Source: Aquabacterium sp. (lineage in GTDB: Bacteria; Pseudomonadota; Gammaproteobacteria; Burkholderiales; Burkholderiaceae_C). From it: a stretch of 64,000 bases of DNA. The stretch lies in contig JAKLLB010000004.1 in assembly GCA_023150345.1 (NCBI GenBank), forward strand, positions 1 through 64,000, written 5' to 3'. The notes beneath the pieces are model-generated. The model had not been told where the DNA came from and ran no database searches. It saw only the letters and a program-made list of their open reading frames with translations. Positions 26,393-35,471 of this stretch are shown piece after piece; the stretch's first letter is position 1, and the number at the start of each line of letters is the position of its first letter. The position numbers and the translations under genes were made by a program.

Positions 26393-27040
26393 ATGCTGTT
26401 CGGCAAGCTGTTGCCCCGCGAGGGCAACTTCTTCGAGCTTTTTGACGAGCACGGCAAGCTGATCGCCGAAGGAGCGCGCGCCTTCATGGCGATGGTGCAG
26501 TACTACAACGACCCCGCGCTGCGCGAGAAGTATGCAATCGACGTCGACAACGCCGAGAAGCAAGCCGACCGGATCACGGCCGAGGTCAACCGGCTGCTGC
26601 ACAAGACCTTCATCACGCCGATCGATCGCGAGCAGATCCATGGCCTGATCAACGCCATGGACGACATCCTGGACCTGCTCCAGGACTCGGCCGAGGTGAT
26701 GCAGCTCTATGACCTGAAATCCGTCAGCGAGGACGTGGCTCGCCTGGGCGACATCTCCGCCAAGTGCTGCGAGCGGGTGCAACATGCGGTGAGCCTGCTG
26801 CCACGCCTGAGCCAGCCCAGCGTGGCCGAGGCAGCGCTCAAGACCTGCGAGGAAATCGATCGCCTGGAGAGCGATGCCGACCGCGTGATGCGCTCGGCGA
26901 TGAGCAAGCTGTTCCGCGACAACATCGACGTGCGCGAGCTCATCAAGCTCAAAGCGGTCTACGAGCACCTGGAGTCGATTTCCGACCGCTGCGAGGATGT
27001 GGCCAACCTCATCGAGGGCATCGTCCTCGAGAACTCCTGA
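26393..27040 (+). CDS. DUF47 family (PhoU-like) protein
   Basis: A 215-residue all-helical protein of the DUF47/TIGR00153 family, distantly related to PhoU. Diagnostic parts are the start MLFGKLLPREGNFFELFD, DREQIHGLINAMDDILD and ESISDRCEDVANLIEGIVLEN at the end. It is 15 nt upstream of a low-affinity phosphate transporter gene, the usual partner, and probably regulates it (family inference). The 186-nt region upstream holds no visible gene. Confidence 0.93.
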   Translation: MLFGKLLPREGNFFELFDEHGKLIAEGARAFMAMVQYYNDPALREKYAIDVDNAEKQADRITAEVNRLLHKTFITPIDREQIHGLINAMDDILDLLQDSAEVMQLYDLKSVSEDVARLGDISAKCCERVQHAVSLLPRLSQPSVAEAALKTCEEIDRLESDADRVMRSAMSKLFRDNIDVRELIKLKAVYEHLESISDRCEDVANLIEGIVLENS

Positions 27041-27055
27041 TCGCGCGCGACATCC

Positions 27056-28069
27056 ATGGCTTCGTCCGTCCCTATCGGCTTCTGGATCATCGTGCTGCTG
27101 GTCGTTCTGGCAGTGGCATTCGACTTCATGAACGGCTTCCACGACGCCGCCAACTCGATTGCCACCGTGGTGTCCACCGGCGTGCTCAAGCCGCAGACAG
27201 CGGTGGCCTTCGCCGCGTTCTTCAACGTGGTGGCCATCCTGATCTTCCAACTCAAAGTGGCAGCCACCATTGGCAAGGGGATCGTCGAGCCCGGTGTCGT
27301 CGACCATTACGTGGTGTTCGGCGCGCTCGTGGGCGCGATCACCTGGAACCTGATCACGTGGTGGTACGGCATTCCGTCGAGCTCGTCTCATGCGCTCATC
27401 GGCGGCATCGTCGGTGCGGTGATTGCAAAGGCCGGTGCCGGCAAGCTCGTGGGCGCGGGCATCATGAAGACGGTGGCCTTCATCTTTGTGTCGCCGGCGC
27501 TGGGCTTTCTGCTCGGGGCGCTGATGATGGTCCTGGTGGCGTGGGTCTGCCGGCGCATGCCACCGTTGCGGGTCGACGGCTGGTTCCGCCGCTTGCAACT
27601 GGTCTCGGCCGGTGCCTACTCGCTGGGCCATGGCGGAAACGATGCGCAAAAGACCATCGGCATCATCTGGATGCTGCTGATCGCCGCAGGCTATGTGGGC
27701 GCGGCCGACAAGGCGCCGCCGGCGTGGGTGATCTGGGTGTGCTACCTGGCCATCGGCGCGGGCACGCTCTTCGGTGGCTGGCGCATCGTCAAGACCATGG
27801 GCCAGAAGATCACCAAGCTCAAGCCTGTGGGCGGGTTCTGCGCCGAGACCGGTGGGGCGATCACGCTCTTCACGGCCACGGCGCTGGGCATTCCGGTGTC
27901 CACCACGCACACCATCACCGGCGCGATCGTCGGCGTGGGTTCCGTACGCAGCCCCTCGGCCGTGCGATGGGGCGTGGCCGGCAACATCGTGTGGGCGTGG
28001 ATTTTCACCATCCCGGCATCGGCCTTTGTCGCGGCCGTGGCCTATTGGCTCAGCCTGCAGCTGTTCTGA
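27056..28069 (+). CDS. pit: Inorganic phosphate transporter, PiT family
   Basis: A 337-residue inner-membrane phosphate:cation symporter. The duplicated PiT signatures are visible: FMNGFHDAANSIATVVSTG near residue 24, and SLGHGGNDAQKTIG in the second half with PVSTTHTITGAIVGVG. About ten hydrophobic segments. It pairs with the DUF47 gene and converges on a small membrane-protein gene, overlapping it by 20 nt. Confidence 0.95.
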   Translation: MASSVPIGFWIIVLLVVLAVAFDFMNGFHDAANSIATVVSTGVLKPQTAVAFAAFFNVVAILIFQLKVAATIGKGIVEPGVVDHYVVFGALVGAITWNLITWWYGIPSSSSHALIGGIVGAVIAKAGAGKLVGAGIMKTVAFIFVSPALGFLLGALMMVLVAWVCRRMPPLRVDGWFRRLQLVSAGAYSLGHGGNDAQKTIGIIWMLLIAAGYVGAADKAPPAWVIWVCYLAIGAGTLFGGWRIVKTMGQKITKLKPVGGFCAETGGAITLFTATALGIPVSTTHTITGAIVGVGSVRSPSAVRWGVAGNIVWAWIFTIPASAFVAAVAYWLSLQLF

Positions 28070-28544
28070 CCGGGGCGGCTTGATGTACGGGCGGCGCCAG
28101 TGCTGCCTGTCGTCGCAGCACCTGCCACTCGAAGAACTTCTGCCCGCCATAGGCCAGCACGCTCATGAGCACGGCACCGCCCACCATCAGTGCGGCAATC
28201 ACGCCCAGCACCGGACCCCAACGTGTGCTCTCGACAGGTGCGCCCGGGCGAAAGCGGATCGCGAAGCGCTCGTCGGGCGTCAACCCGATGACGATGGCAG
28301 CCGTCATCCCCGCCACGATCATCAGCCCGAGCAGGGGCAGCAGCATCCAGGCCAGCACGTCGTCCTGACCCCAGGCGCGCAGCCGCTGGATGCCCACCAG
28401 GCCGGCCAGCGTCGGTGCCGGGTGCAACCAGGCCCATGCATCGCGCGGCCCATGCAAATAGAACCGATGCAGGCCGAAGCTGCCCCCCAGCACGGCCAGC
28501 CAGGTGGCCAGGGTCTTGGAGCGTGCGGGCCGACCGCCGGGCAT
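28050..28544 (-). CDS. TM2-domain-like small membrane protein
   Basis: A 164-residue protein with an N-terminal TM2-like block (VLGGSFGLHRFYLHGPRDAW), then hydrophobic segments at about residues 85-110 and 125-150. TM2 proteins are widespread, with unknown roles. It starts 2 nt after the GNAT stop (same strand), and its 3' end overlaps pit by 20 nt on the opposite strand. A continuous frame upstream through the GNAT gene is a shadow, not a fusion. Confidence 0.65.
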   Translation of the reverse strand: MPGGRPARSKTLATWLAVLGGSFGLHRFYLHGPRDAWAWLHPAPTLAGLVGIQRLRAWGQDDVLAWMLLPLLGLMIVAGMTAAIVIGLTPDERFAIRFRPGAPVESTRWGPVLGVIAALMVGGAVLMSVLAYGGQKFFEWQVLRRQAALAPPVHQAAPVRTAAG

Positions 28545-28546
28545 GG

Positions 28547-29089
28547 TCAGGCCGGCGGCGTGGTCTCGCCCGCACCCAGGCGGCGCTGCATCATGACCAC
28601 ATCGAGCCAGCGTCCGAACTTCCAGCCCGCGGCGTGCAGCACGCCGCTGTGCTCGAAACCCAGTGCCCGGTGCACGCCGATCGAGGCGGCATTGTCCGCG
28701 TCGCCGATCACGGCGAGCATCTGGCGGGCGCCGCCGGCCTCGCAGCGGGCGAGCAACTCGGCCAGCAGCAGCCGACCCACGCCCTGACGCTGCGCCTTGG
28801 GATGCAGGTAGACCGAGTCCTCCAGGCAATACCGATAGGCCGGGCGTGGCCGGAACTGATTGGCATAGGCATAGCCGAGCACAGCGCCGCCTGCACCGGC
28901 AGTGGCCACCAGCCAGGGCAGGCCCTTGGCCAGCACGTCGTCGCGCCGTCGCGCCATTTCGGACTCGCTGGGCGGCTCGAGCTCGAACGTGCCCGTACCT
29001 TCGCGCACCGCATGGGCATAGATGGCGGTGATGGCGCCCACGTCGGCGGCAGTGCTCGGGCGGATGTGCAGATCGTTGGCCAGACTCAT
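28547..29089 (-). CDS. GNAT family N-acetyltransferase (phosphinothricin acetyltransferase-like)
   Basis: A 180-residue acetyltransferase resembling the PAT/YncA/MddA subgroup. The acetyl-CoA loop RQGVGRLLL, the start IRPSTAADVGAITAIYAHAV and the C-terminal block DADNAASIGVHRALGFEHSG are typical. Such enzymes acetylate phosphinothricin or methionine analogues, but the true substrate is unknown. It is co-oriented with the TM2-like gene 2 nt downstream and divergent from rpsP, whose promoter overlaps its start region. Confidence 0.88.
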   Translation of the reverse strand: MSLANDLHIRPSTAADVGAITAIYAHAVREGTGTFELEPPSESEMARRRDDVLAKGLPWLVATAGAGGAVLGYAYANQFRPRPAYRYCLEDSVYLHPKAQRQGVGRLLLAELLARCEAGGARQMLAVIGDADNAASIGVHRALGFEHSGVLHAAGWKFGRWLDVVMMQRRLGAGETTPPA

Positions 29090-29105
29090 GGCGCAAGTTT
29101 ATAAT
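29076..29105 (+). promoter_or_regulatory. rpsP: Predicted sigma-70 promoter of the rpsP operon
   Basis: TTGGCC (29076-29081) and a perfect TATAAT (29100-29105) are spaced by 18 nt and lie about 190 nt before rpsP. The long leader (29112 to 29292) contains no gene and could host operon regulation. Confidence 0.65.
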
Positions 29106-29292
29106 GCGCGGTTTCCGGTACTGGCGGCGGGCAATGCAGTCGCGTATCTACGGTACCGGAGTGTGCCACCTGCGGCGCACGACGCCGGCTGCTGCATGCT
29201 ACCCGGCGCGTGCATGGTGCGTGGCGTCCTGACAGGACCGTGCGGGTGTGTCTCCCCGGGCGGCCGTCGTTCACGAAACTCGGAAACACATC

Positions 29293-29556
29293 ATGGTCGT
29301 GATTCGACTGGCTCGTGGTGGCGCCAAGAAGCGCCCGTTCTACAACATCGTCGTGGCCGATTCGCGCGAGCGCCGCGATGGCCGCTTCATCGAGCGCGTG
29401 GGCTTCTACAACCCCATGGCCGCCGGTGGCGAGCAACCGCTGCGCATGGCGATGGACCGCATCACCTATTGGAAGGGTGTCGGCGCCCAGCTGTCTCCCA
29501 CCGTGAAGCGTCTGGTCGGCCAGGCCGAGAGCGCCCAGGTCGCCCCAGCGGCCTGA
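29293..29556 (+). CDS. rpsP: 30S ribosomal protein S16
   Basis: Small-subunit ribosomal protein. The 87-residue sequence begins [18 protein letters not shown] and contains [12 protein letters not shown] and [15 protein letters not shown], all S16 hallmarks. First gene of rpsP-rimM-trmD-rplS, the conserved ribosomal/tRNA-methylation operon; rimM follows after 57 nt. Confidence 0.98.
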   Translation: MVVIRLARGGAKKRPFYNIVVADSRERRDGRFIERVGFYNPMAAGGEQPLRMAMDRITYWKGVGAQLSPTVKRLVGQAESAQVAPAA

Positions 29557-29613
29557 CCCGAAGCGGCAGGCCGGCCGGCGCTGCGCACAACTCCGGGCTC
29601 GACGTCGTCATCC

Positions 29614-30204
29614 GTGGTGGCCAGCACCGACGAGCCCGCCTTCCCCGATGATGCGGTCGAAGTGGGCCGCATCCTCGGTGCCTGGGGCATCCAGGGCTCG
29701 ATCCGCGTCCAGCCCTTCAGTGCCGACCCGCGCGCGCTGTACTCCTCGCGCCGCTGGTTCCTGCAGCCACCCGAGAGTTCCGCGCCACGGCCAGCCGTGG
29801 CGCCGCCGCTGCCGCGGCTGCTGCGCATCACACAGGCGCGGGCCCAGGGCGACTCGGTCGTGGCGAGCGCCCAGGAGTTGCCCGACCGCACCGCGGCCGA
29901 GGCCGTGCGCGGCGCGCGTGTGTTTGTCGCCCGCTCCAGTTTTCCCACCGCAGCCGAGGGTGAGTACTACTGGGTCGACCTGATCGGCCTGGAGGTACTC
30001 AACCGCGAGGGCGAGCGGTTGGGTACGGTGATCGACCTGCTCGACACCGGCGCCCACAGCGTGCTGCGGTTGCGCCGCCCCGATGTGGCAGCCGACGCGC
30101 CGCCGGTCGAGGCCGAGCGCCTCATCCCCTTCGTGTCCGCTTACGTCGACTCGGTCGATCTTCCCGGTCGCCGCATCACGGTCGACTGGGGCCTCGACTA
30201 CTGA
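29614..30204 (+). CDS. rimM: Ribosome maturation factor RimM
   Basis: Assists 30S head maturation and binds S19. The 196-residue protein has an N-terminal RimM barrel (VEVGRILGAWGIQGSIRV) and a PRC-barrel C-terminal domain (EYYWVDLIGLEV, IPFVSAYVDSVDL, ITVDWGLDY). Translation probably starts at GTG 29614; a second GTG at 29617 is equally placed. A loop rich in Pro and Ser (about residues 50-65) is somewhat expanded. Confidence 0.95.
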   Translation: MVASTDEPAFPDDAVEVGRILGAWGIQGSIRVQPFSADPRALYSSRRWFLQPPESSAPRPAVAPPLPRLLRITQARAQGDSVVASAQELPDRTAAEAVRGARVFVARSSFPTAAEGEYYWVDLIGLEVLNREGERLGTVIDLLDTGAHSVLRLRRPDVAADAPPVEAERLIPFVSAYVDSVDLPGRRITVDWGLDY

Positions 30205-30237
30205 CCTCAGGCCCGACCGCGCCCGCTCGCGCCTGGC

Positions 30238-30987
30238 ATGCGCTACGACGTCATCACCCTGTTCCCCGAGCTGTTCGGGCCGCACCTGAGCACCGGCATC
30301 ACACGCCGTGCGTTCGAGGGCGGGCAGGTCGAGGTCCGCCTGTGGCCACTGCGCGACTTTGCCGAGGATGCCTATCGCCGGGTCGACGATCGGCCCTTCG
30401 GCGGCGGGCCGGGCATGGTGATGCTCGTGCAACCGCTCGAGCGGGCGCTGGCAGCGGTGCGCGCCGAGCGCGGCGACGACGCGCCCATCATCCACTTCAC
30501 GCCCACCGGGCTGCGCATGGACCAGGCCTTGGTGCAGCGCTGCGCCAGCGGCCCTGGTGCGGTGCTGCTGTGCGGGCGCTACGAAGGCATCGACCAGCGT
30601 TTCCTCGATCGACATGACATGCTCGAAGTGAGCCTGGGCGACTTCGTGCTGTCCGGAGGCGAAATCCCCGCGCTGGCGCTGCTCGACGCCGTGGCGCGCC
30701 TGCAGCCGGGGGTGCTGTCGGCCCCGTCGCACGAGCAGGACAGCTTTTCCGACGGGCTGCTGGATTGCCCGCACTACAGCCGGCCCGAGGTGCTCGAAGC
30801 GCCCGAGGGCGCGCTGCCGGTGCCAGCCGTGCTGCTGTCGGGCCACCACGCCCGCATCGCCCGCTGGCGGCGCGAGCGTTCCCTCGAGCTCACCGCCCGC
30901 CGGCGACCCGACCTGATCGCCGCAGCGCGCGCCGCAGGCCGGCTCAGTGCTGCCGACGAGGCCTACCTGGCATCGCTTGGCATATAA
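30238..30987 (+). CDS. trmD: tRNA (guanine-N1)-methyltransferase
   Basis: Methylates G37 of tRNAs to prevent frameshifting. A trefoil-knot SPOUT enzyme of normal length (249 residues). Typical blocks are [13 protein letters not shown] at the start, [32 protein letters not shown], and the C-terminal [13 protein letters not shown]. Its stop codon lies inside a TATAAT hexamer (30983-30988) that could be part of an internal promoter for rplS, although no -35 box is evident. Confidence 0.97.
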   Translation: MRYDVITLFPELFGPHLSTGITRRAFEGGQVEVRLWPLRDFAEDAYRRVDDRPFGGGPGMVMLVQPLERALAAVRAERGDDAPIIHFTPTGLRMDQALVQRCASGPGAVLLCGRYEGIDQRFLDRHDMLEVSLGDFVLSGGEIPALALLDAVARLQPGVLSAPSHEQDSFSDGLLDCPHYSRPEVLEAPEGALPVPAVLLSGHHARIARWRRERSLELTARRRPDLIAAARAAGRLSAADEAYLASLGI

Positions 30988-31057
30988 TCAAAAGCTTTTC
31001 GATCCTCTGCCGGGCTCCAGTTGGAGATGCGCCGGCACGATCGCCAGGAGATGCACC

Positions 31058-31411
31058 GTGGATCTGATCCGCACCCTCGAACAGGAAGAAATCGCCCGTC
31101 TGGGCAAGAACATCCCCGCCTTCGCCCCAGGCGATACGGTGGTGGTGAACGTCAACGTCGTGGAAGGCACCCGCAAGCGTGTGCAGGCCTATGAAGGCGT
31201 GGTGATCGCCAAGCGCAACCGCGGCCTGAACAGCAGCTTCATCGTGCGCAAGATCTCCAGCGGCGAAGGCGTGGAACGCACGTTCCAGCTCTACAGCCCG
31301 CTGATCGCCAGCATCGACGTCAAGCGTCGCGGCGATGTGCGCCGTGCCAAGCTGTACTTCCTGCGCGAGCGCTCCGGCAAGTCCGCCCGCATCAAGGAAA
31401 AGCTGTCCTGA
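31058..31411 (+). CDS. rplS: 50S ribosomal protein L19
   Basis: Large-subunit protein at the 30S-50S interface. 117 residues, starting at GTG 31058 after [45 protein letters not shown] and [19 protein letters not shown] are all L19 hallmarks. Last gene of the rpsP operon; a hairpin follows the stop. Confidence 0.97.
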   Translation: MDLIRTLEQEEIARLGKNIPAFAPGDTVVVNVNVVEGTRKRVQAYEGVVIAKRNRGLNSSFIVRKISSGEGVERTFQLYSPLIASIDVKRRGDVRRAKLYFLRERSGKSARIKEKLS

Positions 31412-31418
31412 GCGCCGC

Positions 31419-31446
31419 AGGGTCGAGCCGTGCTTCGGTCGACCCT
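31419..31446 (+). terminator. Hairpin after rplS
   Basis: AGGGTCGA (31419-31426) pairs with TCGACCCT (31439-31446) around a 12-nt loop, 8 nt after the rplS stop. There is no T-run, and the NUDIX gene starts 7 nt later, so termination is probably partial. Confidence 0.5.
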
Positions 31447-31452
31447 TCGTCC

Positions 31453-32160
31453 ATGACCCCGACGCTGCCGCGCATCACGCATCCGCAGGCGGTGCCCGTA
31501 ACGGGCGTGGACGCCCATTTGCCTGCGCTGTCGCTCGATCGGCTCACCTCGCAGGCGCTTCGGCAGCGCTTTGCCAGCCCCGATCGGCAGGCCTGGCAAC
31601 CCGAAATCCCCGGTGACGGCCGGCGCTTCAGCGAGCGCGAGCCGGCTGCGGCATCCGTGCTGGTCCCGCTGGTCGAACGCGACGACGGCCTGCATGTGCT
31701 GCTCACGCGCCGCACCGACCACCTGCGCGACCATGCCGGGCAGATCAGCTTTCCGGGCGGCCGTGCCGAGGCGCACGATGCCGACGCCGTGGCCACCGCG
31801 CTGCGCGAGACCGAGGAAGAGGTCGGCCTGGCGGCCGACCTGGTCGACGTGCTCGGCACACTGCCGGGCTACACCACGATCACCAGCTACCTGGTCACCC
31901 CGGTGGTGGCGCTGGTGCAGCCCACGTTCACGGTGCGTCCCGATACCTTCGAGGTGGCCGAGGTGTTCGAGGTGCCGCTGCAGTTCCTCATGACGCCCGC
32001 CCACCATCGGCGCCACGAGTTCGAGTATCTGGGGCAGCCGCGCCGGTTCCTGTCCATGCCCTGGCACGGCGTGGCGGCCGATGGCCAGCCGCGCGAGTAC
32101 TTCATCTGGGGTGCCACCGCGGCCATGATTCGCAACCTCTACGGTTTCCTGCGCGGCTGA
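31453..32160 (+). CDS. NUDIX hydrolase, CoA pyrophosphatase-like
   Basis: A 235-residue NUDIX protein. The Nudix box is complete (GGRAEAHDAD followed by RETEEEVGL), preceded by LTRRTDHLRDHAGQISFPGG, the UPF0035/NudL pattern linked to CoA diphosphate cleavage. The protein is slightly longer than E. coli NudL (about 190 residues) because of an N-terminal extension of about 50 residues. Located 41 nt after rplS, same strand. CoA as substrate is by family only. Confidence 0.88.
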   Translation: MTPTLPRITHPQAVPVTGVDAHLPALSLDRLTSQALRQRFASPDRQAWQPEIPGDGRRFSEREPAAASVLVPLVERDDGLHVLLTRRTDHLRDHAGQISFPGGRAEAHDADAVATALRETEEEVGLAADLVDVLGTLPGYTTITSYLVTPVVALVQPTFTVRPDTFEVAEVFEVPLQFLMTPAHHRRHEFEYLGQPRRFLSMPWHGVAADGQPREYFIWGATAAMIRNLYGFLRG

Positions 32161-32203
32161 ACCCGCCCGCGGCTCCGTCGCCCGCTGGTTATGATGCGCG
32201 GCG

Positions 32204-33190
32204 ATGAGCTTCTTTGCCGTCTTGCTGGCCCTGGTGATCGAGCAGCTCAAGCCGCTGCCGCGTGAGAACCGCGTTCATGAAGCGCTGGTGTCCTGGGTGG
32301 CCTGGACCGGGCGCAACTTCGACGCCGGGCGCGAGCATCATGCCTGGGTGGTGTGGGGCGTTTCGGTGCTCACACCGGGCGCGATCATCGCCGCGCTGTA
32401 CCTGCTGCTGGCACACACGAACATCCTGCTGGCGCTTGCCCTCAACGTCGCGGTGCTCTATCTCACGCTGGGCTTCCGCCAGTTCAGTCACTACTTCACT
32501 GACATCCGCGATGCGTTCGAGCGCGGTGACGAGACCGAGGCACGCCAGTTGCTCGCCCGCTGGCGGCACCTCGATGCCAGTGAGTTGCCCCGCACCGAAC
32601 TGCTGCGCCACGTCATCGAGCATGCCCTGCTTGCCGCCCATCGCCATGTGTTCGGCGTGTTCTTCTGGTTCGTGCTGTTGTCCACCCTGGGACTGGGCCC
32701 GCTGGGTGCGGTGCTGTACCGCATGGCCGAGTTCGCGAGCCGGTACTGGACGTTTCCCAGCAAGGCGCTGGGCGTGCCGTCGAACCCGCGGCTGATGGAC
32801 GTGTCGCTTCAGATGTTCGCCTGGATCGACTACATGCCTTCGCGCCTGACGGCCTTCGGTTTCGCGGTGGTCGGCAATTTCGAGGAAGCCATCAACAGCT
32901 GGCGTCGTGATGCTCCCCTGTGGCAGCACACCAACGAGGGCGTGATCCTGGCTGCGGCCGCCGGCGCCGTGGGTGTGCAACTCGGCGGGGAGGCCGCCCC
33001 GGGCGTGACACCGGCCCGCTCGCGCACCTTCGAGGCCGGCCCCACCGATACCCCCGGCGCCGCCGGTTCCACCGCCGGCCTGCCGCCGCAGATGGGCCAT
33101 CTGCGCAGCGTTGTCGGCCTGGTGTGGCGCTCGGTGGTGCTGTGGATGCTGCTGGTGGCGCTGCTGACGCTGGCGAATCTGGTGGGTTGA
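32204..33190 (+). CDS. CobD/CbiB-like integral membrane protein
   Basis: A 328-residue membrane protein similar to the CobD/CbiB (and AmpE) families: LALVIEQLKPLPRENRVH at the start, FRQFSHYFTDIRDAFERGD, then RHVFGVFFWFVLLSTLGLGPLGAVLYR and DYMPSRLTAFGFAVVG. About five hydrophobic segments, the last at the extreme C-terminus. No cobalamin gene is nearby, so a role in B12 synthesis is doubtful; an AmpE-like or other role is possible. It follows the NUDIX gene by 43 nt. Confidence 0.82.
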   Translation: MSFFAVLLALVIEQLKPLPRENRVHEALVSWVAWTGRNFDAGREHHAWVVWGVSVLTPGAIIAALYLLLAHTNILLALALNVAVLYLTLGFRQFSHYFTDIRDAFERGDETEARQLLARWRHLDASELPRTELLRHVIEHALLAAHRHVFGVFFWFVLLSTLGLGPLGAVLYRMAEFASRYWTFPSKALGVPSNPRLMDVSLQMFAWIDYMPSRLTAFGFAVVGNFEEAINSWRRDAPLWQHTNEGVILAAAAGAVGVQLGGEAAPGVTPARSRTFEAGPTDTPGAAGSTAGLPPQMGHLRSVVGLVWRSVVLWMLLVALLTLANLVG

Positions 33191-33229
33191 GGCTCGCGCC
33201 GAGCGGTGGCTGCGCAGGCCGCTGCGTCG

Positions 33230-34162
33230 TCACCACTTCGTGCGCGACAACTCCTCGCGCAGTTCGCCGTAGATGCGGTAGCGCGAGGCGCTGATGGTTC
33301 CAGCGTCGACGGCCTCGCGCACGGCACAGCCGGGTTCGTGCAGGTGGGTGCAGTTGTAGAAGCGGCACCGGCCGGCGTGTTCGGCCAGGTCGGGCATGTG
33401 GGCCGCCAGGTCGGCCGGTGGCACCTGGCGCAGCCCGAATTCCTGGAATCCGGGTGAGTCGATCAGGGCGCCGCTGCGGTGTTCGTCCAGCCAGTACCAG
33501 GTGGTGGTGGTGGTGGTGTGGCGCCCGGCTTGCAGGGCCTGGGAGATCTCGCCCACCTGGGCTGCGGCGGCGGGCACCATGCGGTTGATGAGCGTGCTCT
33601 TGCCCATGCCGCTGGGTCCGAGTACCAGCGTGGCACGACCGGCCAGCAACGGCGCCAGGGTGGCCGTGGCTTCATCGGGGTGTCCCTTGAGCGAGACCTC
33701 GACGATGGCCGTTCCCATTTCGCGGTAGGGGCGCAGGCGCTCACGGGCAAGGTCGGCCTGGGGCAAGTCGGTCTTGTTGAGCACCACCCGCGCGGCGATG
33801 CCAGCGTGCGAGGCCGCCACCAGCGCCCGCGTGAGCTGGGATTCGGCGTACATCGGTTCCACGGCCACCAGCACCAGCAACTGGTCGATGTTGGCGGCGA
33901 AGGACTTGGTGCGCCATTCGTCCTGGCGGTGCAGCAGGTTGCGTCGCGGTTCGATGTGCTCGATCACGCCCTCGTCGCCGGCGGTGGCCCATTGCACGCG
34001 ATCGCCGACCACGCAGTCGCTGCGCTTGCCGCGCGGATGGCAGCGCGTGCGGCTGCCATCGTCGGCCTCGACCATGTAGTGCCGTCCGTGGGCGGCTACG
34101 ACCAGCCCAGGTCGGGTGTCGGGCGCTGCTGCGCGGTCAGGCGGACGTCCGGGTGCCGCCAT
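33230..34162 (-). CDS. rsgA: Ribosome small subunit-dependent GTPase A
   Basis: Circularly permuted GTPase that checks 30S maturation. The order of motifs is permuted as expected: G4 NKTDLP, then G1 GPSGMGKSTLIN, then G3 DSPGFQEFGL. The zinc site follows at the C-terminus (CRFYNCTHLHEPGC). An OB-fold occupies about the first 95 residues. 310 residues, normal length. It starts 1 nt after the M48 peptidase stop, so the two are co-transcribed. Confidence 0.96.
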   Translation of the reverse strand: MAAPGRPPDRAAAPDTRPGLVVAAHGRHYMVEADDGSRTRCHPRGKRSDCVVGDRVQWATAGDEGVIEHIEPRRNLLHRQDEWRTKSFAANIDQLLVLVAVEPMYAESQLTRALVAASHAGIAARVVLNKTDLPQADLARERLRPYREMGTAIVEVSLKGHPDEATATLAPLLAGRATLVLGPSGMGKSTLINRMVPAAAAQVGEISQALQAGRHTTTTTTWYWLDEHRSGALIDSPGFQEFGLRQVPPADLAAHMPDLAEHAGRCRFYNCTHLHEPGCAVREAVDAGTISASRYRIYGELREELSRTKW

Positions 34163-34163
34163 G

Positions 34164-35438
34164 CTAGCCGCCAGCCGGCGCGGGCAGGGCAGCCAGGCGC
34201 TGCGCGGCGGGCGGGTGCGAGTACGTGAAGCGGGCGTAGACCGGATCGGGGGTCAGGGTGGCGGCGTTGTCCTCGTGCAGCTTGAGCAAGGCGCTGGCCA
34301 GCGCGCGGCCATCGGCCTGCGTGCAGGCGTAGGCATCGGCCTGGAACTCGTGACGGCGCGACAGCTGGGCCAGCACCGGCGAGACGAAGCTGCCCACCAG
34401 CGGCACCACCATGCCGAACAGCAGCAGCGCCAGTGCGTCGTTGGGCGCGCCCAGGTTGGGCTGCACGCCCAGGGCGGTGTAGAAGCCCGCGCGGCCGGCC
34501 AGCCAGCCGAGGATGCCCAGCGCCACCAGGCTGAGCCCGAGCATCAGGACGATGCGTTGCAGCACATGGCGGTGGCGGAAGTGGCCCAGCTCATGGGCCA
34601 GCACGGCCTCGACTTCGACCGGTTCGAGCTTGGCCAGCAGGGTGTCGTAGAACACCACCCGCTTGGCCGCGCCCAGGCCGGCGAAGTAGGCGTTGCCATG
34701 CGCCGAGCGGCGGCTGCCGTCCATGACGAACAGGCCCTTGGCCGAGAACCCGCAGCGCTGCATCAGCGCGCGCACGCGATCGGCCAGCGCCGCATCGGCC
34801 AGAGGCTCGAAACGGTTGAACCACGGTGCGATCCAGATCGGGTAGACCACCATCAGCACCAGGTTGAACGCAGCCCACGCGCCCCACGCCCACAGCCACC
34901 ACAGCCCGCCGCTGTGGGCCATGATCCACAGGATCAGCGCGGCCAGCGGCAGCCCGATCGCCGCGCCCAGCAGCGCGCTCTTGGCCATGTCGGCCACGAA
35001 CAGTGCCGGCGTGACGCGGTTGAAGCCGTGCCGCTGCTCGATGCCGAAGGTGCTCCACAGCTCCAGAGGCAGGTCGACCAGCGTTCCGATCAGGGTGAAC
35101 GCGCTCAGCAGCGCGAGCTGGTAGGCCATCGCGCCCCAGTGCGGCAGCACGGCGTCGCGCACCAGTGTGTTCAGCGCTTCCAGCCCGCCGAGCAGCGTCC
35201 AGGCCAGCATCACCACGCTGCCCAGGGCCAGGGCGGCGATGGCGTGCCGGCCCTTGGCCAGCGTGTAGTCGGCCGCTCGCTGGTGGGCCGACAGGCTCAC
35301 GCGCGCGGCGAACGCCGCGGGCACCGTGCCGCGGTGGGCGGCCACATGGCGCATCTGGCGCGTGACCAGCCACAGGCGCAGCGCCAGAGAGCCCAGCAGG
35401 GCCAGCGCGAAGAGCAGGGTCGGGGTCTCGAACGACAT
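34164..35438 (-). CDS. M48 family metallopeptidase (Ste24/CAAX-protease-like)
   Basis: A 424-residue integral membrane zinc protease. The zinc motif is HELGH in VLAHELGHFRHRHV, with the third ligand in RRHEFQADAYA. The N-terminal half has several membrane segments and the block DLPLELWSTFGIEQRHGFNR, typical of subfamily M48A. ATG 35438 is chosen where homology begins (MSFETPTLLFALAL); upstream in-frame sequence is a shadow of orn. It is divergent from orn by 33 nt and immediately precedes rsgA. Probable membrane protein quality control. Confidence 0.92.
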   Translation of the reverse strand: MSFETPTLLFALALLGSLALRLWLVTRQMRHVAAHRGTVPAAFAARVSLSAHQRAADYTLAKGRHAIAALALGSVVMLAWTLLGGLEALNTLVRDAVLPHWGAMAYQLALLSAFTLIGTLVDLPLELWSTFGIEQRHGFNRVTPALFVADMAKSALLGAAIGLPLAALILWIMAHSGGLWWLWAWGAWAAFNLVLMVVYPIWIAPWFNRFEPLADAALADRVRALMQRCGFSAKGLFVMDGSRRSAHGNAYFAGLGAAKRVVFYDTLLAKLEPVEVEAVLAHELGHFRHRHVLQRIVLMLGLSLVALGILGWLAGRAGFYTALGVQPNLGAPNDALALLLFGMVVPLVGSFVSPVLAQLSRRHEFQADAYACTQADGRALASALLKLHEDNAATLTPDPVYARFTYSHPPAAQRLAALPAPAGG

Positions 35439-35471
35439 GGGCCGCAAGTGTAGGGCTGCGACAATGCCGCG

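Noticed and set aside
28050-29096. Possible fusion of a GNAT domain and a TM2-like protein
   Set aside because: The two lie in different frames on the same strand with a 2-nt gap; the long frame is a shadow across the GNAT gene.
29112-29292. Long leader before rpsP considered as a riboswitch or small RNA
   Set aside because: No recognisable conserved riboswitch core or terminator-like structure could be identified by eye.
30983-30988. A perfect TATAAT just before rplS, considered as an internal promoter
   Set aside because: No -35 hexamer stands at a suitable distance and the sequence contains the trmD stop, so it was not called as a promoter.
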